Shown here: in pieces, positions 1-4,961 of the stretch
Layout: every line of letters begins with the position of its first letter
How positions within the stretch are numbered: position 1 is the stretch's first letter
DNA from: Synergistaceae bacterium
GTDB taxonomy: Bacteria; Synergistota; Synergistia; Synergistales; Aminobacteriaceae
Reading direction: 5' to 3'
DNA length: 8,424 nt
Assembly: GCA_031270755.1 (NCBI GenBank)
Contig: JAISWV010000366.1
Coordinates: 1-8,424 of the forward strand
Made by a program: the position numbers and the translations under genes
The notes under the pieces: model-generated
Database searches by the model: none
What the model saw: only the letters and a program-made list of their open reading frames with translations
Told to the model about the DNA's origin: nothing

Positions 1-2
1 TT

Positions 3-1586
3 TACCTGGCCTCGGCCTCCAACGAGTCACCGGAGGTGGCGGCCTTCCTGTTGAGGCACGGAGCGCAGCCCAACGTCCGCGACAAAAGCGGCAGGACCCC
101 TTTATGGATGGCCGCCAGGAGAGCCGACGCGGAGATCGTAAAGCTCCTGCTGGACGCCGGCGCCAAAGTGGACGACCCCAACAACGAGGGCGTCACTCCC
201 CTTCTGCTGGCGTCGGAAAAGCCCAACGCCGCCGTTTTGCGGCTTCTGGCCAAGGCCGGAGCCGACGCCAACGTGAGGGGGAAAAATAGGTACACTCCCT
301 TGATGAGCGCGGTGGCGGCGGGGGCCGACCTCGAATCGGTCCGCGCGCTGCTGGCCGGGAAGGCCGGCGTCAACGCCGAGGACGATCAGAACAGGAGCGC
401 GATTCTTCTCCTGGCCTCGCGGCAGGGCGCGTCTCCGGAGGTCTTGACGGCTTTGATCGAGGCAGGGGCCAACCCCAACGCCGTGGACTCCTCTTTGACG
501 ACGCCTTTGATGGAGGCCTGCAAACAAAAGAACGCGGCCGTAGTGGAAGCTCTTTTGAAGGCGGGCGCCGAGACCGGCCTTCGCGACCGCAATTCCTGGA
601 CGGCGTTGATGCACGCGGCTTCCAAAGGAGCGCCCGAGGAGATCTACGCGCTGCTGAAAAGCGCGGGTACCGACATGGACGAAAACACACGCCAGGGTAC
701 TTCCGCCTTGATGATCGCCATAGACTCCAAGGTGGGCGCGGACGGCCTTCGGGCCCTTTTGAGGCAGGGGGCAAACCCCAACTATAAAACCCACGACACC
801 GTTTCCGCGTTGATGAGCGCCGTGGCCAACGCCGACATCGAGGCCGTGAAAACGCTGCTGGAGAACGGCGCCGACCCCGATCAGTCGACCTGGGACGGTC
901 TGTCCCCCTTGATGCTGGCCTCTCAGAGGGTGCGAGACGCGAAGATGTTCGAGATCTTCGCCGCCGCCGGAGCGAACTTGAATCGACCCAGCGTTCAGGG
1001 GACGACGGCCCTCATGGTCGCGGTCACGGAGGGGAACCTTCCGGCCGTCGAAAAGCTCGTGGCTTTGAGCGCGGACCTGAACGCCAGGGACTGGGAGGGT
1101 TTCACTCCTCTCATTCACGCCGTCCAGGGGCGCGAAGAGAGCATGGACAACCTGGCGATCGTCGACCTTCTCATCGCGTCGGGCGGCGACGTGGACGCGG
1201 CGGATGCCGGACACGCCACTCCTTTGATGCACGCCGCCCTGCGGGGAAAGCTGGAGACGGCCAAGCGGCTCCTGGACGCCGGGGCAAAGGCGGACGCCGC
1301 CGATAGAGTGGGCTGGACGGCGCTGCATTTCGCGGCCCGCAGTTCTTCGGGGCTGGAAGTTCTCCGCCTTCTGCTCGCAAAGCTGAACATCGACGTCGCC
1401 GACAGCGGGGGCACGACGCCTTTGATGGTCGCGGCGTCCTACAACAACGCGGATTCGACGCGCCTTCTTCTGTCCGCGGGCGCCAGCCTTACCCGTACAG
1501 ACAACACAGGGCGCAACGCCTACGAGTACGCTATGCTGAAAAACGCCTCCGAGACCAGAAAAATTATCGAGGCTCTTCGAGAGTAG
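3..1586 (+). CDS. Ankyrin-repeat protein, 5'-truncated by the window edge
   Basis: The frame is open from the first base, and the residues before the first possible start (GTG at 36) already read as ankyrin sequence (YLASASNESPEVAAFLLRHG), so the true start lies upstream. 527 residues are visible. They form one partial unit, 14 full units of 33-38 residues beginning near base 93, and a degenerate C-terminal cap (RNAYEYAML...EALRE). Most units open with T-P/A-L-M, followed by two helices ending in LL..GA and a loop carrying N/D. The unit starting FTPLIHAV (about 1101-1214) is 38 residues long, with a small insert in its helical part. Ankyrin stacks are protein-binding scaffolds. No catalytic domain or membrane segment is seen, and any signal peptide would be in the missing N terminus, so location and partner are unknown. 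It is separated from the next gene by 146 bases and probably belongs to another transcription unit. Confidence 0.93.
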   Translation, partial: YLASASNESPEVAAFLLRHGAQPNVRDKSGRTPLWMAARRADAEIVKLLLDAGAKVDDPNNEGVTPLLLASEKPNAAVLRLLAKAGADANVRGKNRYTPLMSAVAAGADLESVRALLAGKAGVNAEDDQNRSAILLLASRQGASPEVLTALIEAGANPNAVDSSLTTPLMEACKQKNAAVVEALLKAGAETGLRDRNSWTALMHAASKGAPEEIYALLKSAGTDMDENTRQGTSALMIAIDSKVGADGLRALLRQGANPNYKTHDTVSALMSAVANADIEAVKTLLENGADPDQSTWDGLSPLMLASQRVRDAKMFEIFAAAGANLNRPSVQGTTALMVAVTEGNLPAVEKLVALSADLNARDWEGFTPLIHAVQGREESMDNLAIVDLLIASGGDVDAADAGHATPLMHAALRGKLETAKRLLDAGAKADAADRVGWTALHFAARSSSGLEVLRLLLAKLNIDVADSGGTTPLMVAASYNNADSTRLLLSAGASLTRTDNTGRNAYEYAMLKNASETRKIIEALRE

Positions 1587-1594
1587 ACGGACAA

Positions 1595-1626
1595 GGCAAC
1601 TTTTTCCCCGAAAAGAGATGGTTGCC
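1595..1626 (+). terminator. Weak hairpin after the ankyrin gene
   Basis: GGCAAC (1595-1600) and GTTGCC (1621-1626) are perfect inverted repeats. Inside them CTTTT and AAAAG (1600-1604 and 1611-1615) can also pair around a TCCCCG loop, though not all pairs can form at once without a bulge. No T-run follows, so this is at best a weak or factor-assisted terminator. An AT-rich patch follows (about 1627-1660) and could hold the promoter of the next gene, but I found no convincing -35/-10 pair with proper spacing. Confidence 0.25.
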
Positions 1627-1732
1627 CAATAAAAATATTTACGGTGCGAAAATTTATAGGCGATGGCGTTTTCTTGCATTCGCCTGGAGTGTTCCTCGGC
1701 GCAACAAAAGGAAGATCGAAAGGAAGTCGTAG

Positions 1733-3331
1733 ATGAAGAAGATTGTGCTGGAGAAATTACAAGAATCGTTGCGGGCGGTCTTCCCGATTGGACTCATCAT
1801 TCTGCTGCTCCATTTTACCCTTGTCCCGATGCCCGTGGGGACACTGGTGTTGATGGTTTTCGGTTTGACGATGCTTATCGTCGGGCTGATGCTCTTCTCT
1901 CTGGGAACCGACATGGCGATGATGCCCATGGGAGAGCGTATCGGCTCCGTGTTGCTGCAGTCCAAGAACCTGACGCTGCTGCTCTCCGGTTGCCTCGTGT
2001 TCGGTTTCATCGTGACGGTGGCCGAGCCGGATTTGCAGGTCATGACGAAACAGGTTCCGTCGATCCCGGACCTGACGCTTTTGGGCAGCGTCGCCTTGGG
2101 GGTGGGGATTTTTCTGGTGGTGGCGGTATTGCGCCTTTTGTTCCGCAAGTCGCTGTCCCATATGCTCATCGTCCTTTACATCCTCACTTTTATCATCGCT
2201 CTTTTCTCGGCCGATTACCTGGCCGTCGCCTTCGACGCCTCGGCCGTCACCACGGGGCCCATCACCGTCCCGTTCCTGCTGGCCCTGGGGTCCGGTTTCG
2301 CGGCGGTCAGCAGCGGCAAGGGATCGGAGGAAGACAACTTCGGCATTTGCTCCATTTGTTCTGTCGGGCCTATTTTGGCGGTTTTGATCACGGGGTTGTT
2401 CTTCGATTCTCAAAGCACGGGCTACGAAATGGAGACCCCGGCCACGGTCGCAAACCTCGCCGAATTCCTCACGCTTTTCGGTGTCGGTTTGGTTCATTCT
2501 TTCGGAGAGGTGGCGATGCCTCTCATCCCCATCGCGGGGATTTTCGCCATTTTTCAGTTCACGCATCTCAAGCTTTCCAAGACGGAACTGGTCAAAATCG
2601 GCATCGGCCTTTTGTACCTCCTGGCGGGCCTCACTATTTTCCTGACCGGCGTCAACAAAGGGTTCATGCCGGCGGGCAAGTACTTGGGCGAATCCATGGG
2701 AAGGCTCGAGTACAATTGGATTTTAGCCCCTATATGCCTAGTGGTGGGCGCCTGCGTCGTCATCGCGGAGCCTGCCGTGCACGTCCTCACGAAACAGGTG
2801 GAGGAGATCACCAACGGCGCGATCGCCAGGAGCACGCTGCTTTGCGCAATGGCACTGGGCGTGGGCCTGGCGATGTCCCTGGCCATGGTTCGCATGTTGG
2901 CCGGCCTTCCGATCTGGTGGATCGTGGTGCCTGGGTACATCCTCGCGCTGAGTCTGACGTTTTTCATTCCCAGCTTCTTCGTGGGAATAGGCTTCGACTC
3001 CGGAGGCGTGGCGGCGGGAGCCATGAGCGCGGCTTTCGTCCTGCCCTTCACGATCGGTGCTTGCGAGGCGTTGGGGGGAAACATCATGATCGAGGCGTTT
3101 GGCGTGGTGGGGATGATCTCCATGATGCCCCCCATCACTCTGGAGCTTCTGGGCGTGGTGTACAATATAAAGCTCAAAAAAGCGCTTAAACTTCAAAAAA
3201 CACTGGAGCCCGAACAGGAGAAAAGCGAACGAGAGAAACGCGAGGCTCTTCCTGCGTCCGCGGGACTTTCGCCAGACTCCGATGAATCCAAGTTCGAGGC
3301 CGACGGAAAGGAAAAACGGAATGATGGGTGA
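1733..3331 (+). CDS. DUF1538 family integral membrane protein, two tandem repeats (putative cation transporter)
   Basis: 532 residues, ATG preceded by AAAGGAAG (1719-1726) with a 6-base spacer. The protein is largely hydrophobic and multi-pass. It contains two copies of one module: TVAEPDLQVMTKQV (residues 95-108) matches VIAEPAVHVLTKQV (343-356), and FDASAVTTGPITVPF (167-181) matches FDSGGVAAGAMSAAF (421-435). The tail after about residue 480 is charged and soluble (E/K/D/S rich, about 50 residues). The motifs are those I associate with DUF1538 (PF07556). From memory, a pair of DUF1538 proteins in Halomonas (UmpA/UmpB) was reported to act together as a Na+(Li+,K+)/H+ antiporter; here both halves are in one chain, so cation antiport is plausible but inferred. 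The stop overlaps the start of the PII-like gene, implying translational coupling and regulation by that protein. Confidence 0.88.
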   Translation: MKKIVLEKLQESLRAVFPIGLIILLLHFTLVPMPVGTLVLMVFGLTMLIVGLMLFSLGTDMAMMPMGERIGSVLLQSKNLTLLLSGCLVFGFIVTVAEPDLQVMTKQVPSIPDLTLLGSVALGVGIFLVVAVLRLLFRKSLSHMLIVLYILTFIIALFSADYLAVAFDASAVTTGPITVPFLLALGSGFAAVSSGKGSEEDNFGICSICSVGPILAVLITGLFFDSQSTGYEMETPATVANLAEFLTLFGVGLVHSFGEVAMPLIPIAGIFAIFQFTHLKLSKTELVKIGIGLLYLLAGLTIFLTGVNKGFMPAGKYLGESMGRLEYNWILAPICLVVGACVVIAEPAVHVLTKQVEEITNGAIARSTLLCAMALGVGLAMSLAMVRMLAGLPIWWIVVPGYILALSLTFFIPSFFVGIGFDSGGVAAGAMSAAFVLPFTIGACEALGGNIMIEAFGVVGMISMMPPITLELLGVVYNIKLKKALKLQKTLEPEQEKSEREKREALPASAGLSPDSDESKFEADGKEKRNDG

Positions 3332-4022
3332 AATCGAGTCATTTCCCTCTTTAGCCTTGCTGGTTGTCATCTGCGACAGAAAGGAGAGCCCCAAAATAAA
3401 GTGCGTCTTCAAAGGCCGAGACACGTCGTTCAACCTTTTGACGTTCGGCAAAGGAACCGCCAGCTCCAAAATATTGAACTACCTGGGCCTGGGGGAGACC
3501 GAGAAAACGCTCTTGTTCAGCGCCATGTCCGCCGGCGAAGCTGGAAAGGTTCTTCTGGATCTCAACGAAGCTCTGGATTTGAAACGACCGGGGCACGGTA
3601 TCGCTTTTACTCTCCCCCTGGACGGCCCCTGGGAGACCGCGGAGACGTTTTCCGCGGAAAATGATAAAAATGGAGGAGACAACGTGACGCAGCGGTACGA
3701 ACATACATTGATCCTTGCGGTGGCCAGCCGCGGGTACAGCCAGGAGGTGATGGACGCGGCGCGCTCCGTGGGTGCGACGGGCGGTACCATCATTCACGCC
3801 AGGGGAACGGCTCCAGCCGGTACGGAAAAGTTTTTCGGAGTGAGCATCCAGCCCGAGAAAGAAATCATCATGATTCTGGCTCTCAGCGAAAAAAAACAAG
3901 ATATCATGCGGGCAATCGTCGAGAAAGCCGGCGTGGGAACTCCCGCCGGGACCATCGCTTTCTCGATGCCGGTCAGCGGCGTGGAGGGGCTGCTGTCCCT
4001 TCCCGGCGTGACCGGCAAATAA
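3321..4022 (+). CDS. Tandem PII-like signalling protein (two PII-type domains in one chain)
   Basis: 233 residues from ATG 3321, chosen because GGAAAGGA (3305-3312) lies 8 bases upstream. A second ATG follows at 3324, and an upstream ATG at 3282 lies within the DUF1538 gene without a good ribosome site. Two homologous ferredoxin-like halves are visible. Residues about 8-101 carry GKGTASS (43-49), EK (61-62) and a B-loop-like PGHGIAFTLPL (90-100). Residues about 126-224 carry ARGTAPA (160-166), EK (179-180) and TPAGTIAFSMPV (207-218). The second half has the GATGGTIIHARG lead-in to a PII T-loop. Classical PII proteins bind ATP/ADP and 2-oxoglutarate and control transporters or enzymes. Neither T-loop region shows the uridylylated Tyr context of GlnB/GlnK. 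The 11-base overlap with the DUF1538 gene suggests this protein gates that transporter. The ligand is unknown. Confidence 0.82.
   Translation: MMGEIESFPSLALLVVICDRKESPKIKCVFKGRDTSFNLLTFGKGTASSKILNYLGLGETEKTLLFSAMSAGEAGKVLLDLNEALDLKRPGHGIAFTLPLDGPWETAETFSAENDKNGGDNVTQRYEHTLILAVASRGYSQEVMDAARSVGATGGTIIHARGTAPAGTEKFFGVSIQPEKEIIMILALSEKKQDIMRAIVEKAGVGTPAGTIAFSMPVSGVEGLLSLPGVTGK
3672..3686 (+). promoter_or_regulatory. Internal Shine-Dalgarno and GTG start within the PII-like gene
   Basis: GGAGGAG (3672-3678) stands 5 bases before an in-frame GTG (3684-3686). It falls in the hydrophilic linker between the two PII-like domains. Initiation here would give a 112-residue protein holding only the second domain, which is the usual length of a free-standing PII protein. 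The site is seen directly; its use is inferred. Confidence 0.5.
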
Positions 4023-4023
4023 A

Positions 4024-4036
4024 AAGCGCGGCGCTT
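4024..4036 (+). repeat. Short inverted repeat just after the PII-like stop
   Basis: AAGCGC and GCGCTT flank a single G, directly after the TAA. As RNA the realistic fold is AAGCG/CGCTT with a CGG loop. No T-run follows, so a terminator role is weak; it may be a 3'-end stabiliser. Confidence 0.35.
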
Positions 4037-4080
4037 CGGTTACCGTCGTTTCGGACAAAGCGCTCGTCGTCGAATAATCA

Positions 4081-4129
4081 AGGGGGGCCAGTGAGACCCG
4101 CTCAGCGGCTGAACGGGCTCTGCCCCCCT
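4081..4129 (+). terminator. Extended hairpin, probable operon terminator
   Basis: An 8-base outer stem, AGGGGGGC (4081-4088) with GCCCCCCT (4122-4129), encloses a second stem (GAG, bulged A, CCCG pairing with CGGGCTC) and a small inner hairpin TCAG-CGG-CTGA. It is followed by AAGCTTTAATT, a poor T-run. Its place between the PII-like gene and an unrelated lower-GC locus fits a terminator for the DUF1538/PII operon. It could equally be a dispersed palindromic element or the edge of an insertion. Confidence 0.5.
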
Positions 4130-4356
4130 AAGCTTTAATTCAGTTCGTAACTGATCATGATCGTGGTCGTTTAGTAAGAAATTAGAATTTGCGCTAAAAT
4201 TCAAGGGGTTGAAGGGAATGGCGGGAGCATCGTTTTGCCCATTGATGCTGAGAATTATGAATTTGAAAACAGAAATGGGTTATAAGAAATCCGATCATTT
4301 GGGGCCAAAATCTAAGCGTGGTAAAGTTTTGCAGAAAGATGAGAGAGAAAAACACC
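4130..4356 (+). other. AT-richer gene-free stretch with short palindromes
   Basis: Together with 4023-4129 this makes about 330 bases without a firm gene. Two adjoining dyads are visible: TCAGTT-CGT-AACTGA (4140-4154) and the perfect 10-base palindrome GATCATGATC (4153-4162); either could be an operator. TAAAAT (4195-4200) is a possible -10 hexamer with TTAGTA (4171-4176) 18 bases upstream, a poor -35. Bases 4178-4285 may be a gene remnant, listed separately. I see nothing further up to the ATG at 4357. Confidence 0.4.
4178..4285 (+). pseudogene. Possible 3' remnant of a protein-coding gene
   Basis: In the frame ending at TAA 4283-4285, the 35 codons after an upstream stop (TAA 4175-4177) translate to a string that looks protein-like near its end, including GGSIVLPIDAENYEFENRNG. 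The frame has no ATG and no ribosome site, so it is not an intact gene. It stops about 70 bases before the next candidate start, the position a toxin tail would occupy ahead of an immunity gene. I do not recognise the family. This rests on the look of a short translation only. Confidence 0.22.
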
Positions 4357-4959
4357 ATGACCGCCATACTCAAAGCAATACTCGCTTACCATTACCTGGA
4401 AATATACGCTCCGGATGAGGAGTACGGGAAAATATGCAGTTTGGCTGAATCTCTCTGCAAAAGTAATGATGAATGGCTGAAAGAACCTTTTATCCAAATA
4501 TTGAATGAAAGTATTCCTGACGAGTCTGGAATCGCAAATGGCGGTGAGCCATCCAGCCGTTATCTGGATAAAGGAGGAAAGATTATGGAATTCAACAGCC
4601 CGCAAATTCAGGAAAAAATTGAACAAATATTAGGCAAACCTGAAAATATGGTTTTACATGCACCCGTCCCTTTTCAACTGGGATATGATGTGGGAGGCCG
4701 CGCAGATGTTTATCTTTATAAAAACCATATCGATGGAACAGTTTATGTTACCGGTGATTTGATAGGTCAAAAACAACAAAGCAGCGATGCCGGTAATTTT
4801 GAATTCATGATCGCTCATAAAACAGACAACGAATGGGGGCCTAATTTGATAAGCAACCTTTCGTACTACACACTCGATGCTTCGATAAACTCGGGTGAAA
4901 CCATGGACATACGCAACGGATGCGGGCATTCCAATATTTTCCAAAACGAAGGGCATTGA
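4357..4959 (+). CDS. Hypothetical protein with a SUFU-like C-terminal half; possible fused or truncated immunity protein
   Basis: The frame is open from GTG 4318; in-frame ATGs lie at 4339, 4357 and 4585. I list ATG 4357 (200 residues, weak purine-rich GAGAGA upstream), but ATG 4585 (124 residues) has by far the best ribosome site. Residues 1-55 (ILKAILAYHYLEIYAPDEEY...) look like a small helical domain I do not recognise. The part from 4585 has the order seen in suppressor-of-fused domains: YVTGDLIG, then FEFMIAHKTDNEW, then LISNLSYYTLDASINSGETM, corresponding to the ELxxxLK / WPxxLMxxLAxYV / SGDHV series of SUFU (PF05076). Bacterial SUFU-type proteins have been proposed as polymorphic-toxin immunity proteins. 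Here the chain ends soon after GETMDI, where SUFU domains normally run on for tens of residues, so it may be truncated. Base use is AT-richer than its neighbours (38% GC in 4741-4800 by count). Only two bases separate it from the beta-helix gene. Confidence 0.55.
   Translation: MTAILKAILAYHYLEIYAPDEEYGKICSLAESLCKSNDEWLKEPFIQILNESIPDESGIANGGEPSSRYLDKGGKIMEFNSPQIQEKIEQILGKPENMVLHAPVPFQLGYDVGGRADVYLYKNHIDGTVYVTGDLIGQKQQSSDAGNFEFMIAHKTDNEWGPNLISNLSYYTLDASINSGETMDIRNGCGHSNIFQNEGH
4571..4587 (+). promoter_or_regulatory. Consensus Shine-Dalgarno with in-frame ATG inside the open frame
   Basis: AAGGAGG (4571-4577) lies 7 bases before ATG 4585-4587, just where the SUFU-like homology begins. It is the strongest ribosome site near this locus and suggests that the SUFU-like part is, or was, a separate gene. 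Confidence 0.6.
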
Positions 4960-4961
4960 AA

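Noticed and set aside
1622..1661. Possible promoter TTGCCC with a TTTATA or TATAGG hexamer before the DUF1538 gene
   Set aside because: Spacing of about 25 bases or more is too long, and closer pairs match poorly.
102..1679. 525-codon open frame on the minus strand opposite the ankyrin gene
   Set aside because: Translation is low-complexity R/G/H/Q-rich with no domain, and the plus strand encodes clear ankyrin repeats; a high-GC shadow.
1757..2566. Minus-strand frame opposite the DUF1538 gene
   Set aside because: Charged, repetitive H/R/Q/D translation, no ribosome site, opposite a certain gene.
1663..3189. 508-codon open frame on the plus strand overlapping the DUF1538 gene
   Set aside because: R/H/G-rich translation typical of an off-frame reading of a high-GC gene; the other frame has transmembrane segments and duplicated motifs.
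4235..4261. Possible promoter TTGCCC / TATGAA before the SUFU-like locus
   Set aside because: 15-base spacer and weak -10 match; not better than chance in AT-rich DNA.
4209..4418. 69-codon plus-strand frame in the intergenic stretch
   Set aside because: TTG start without ribosome site; runs into the next gene in another frame; composition not convincing.
4312..4626. 104-codon minus-strand frame opposite the hypothetical/SUFU-like gene
   Set aside because: No ribosome site and no recognisable family; the plus strand has a consensus SD and domain-like sequence.
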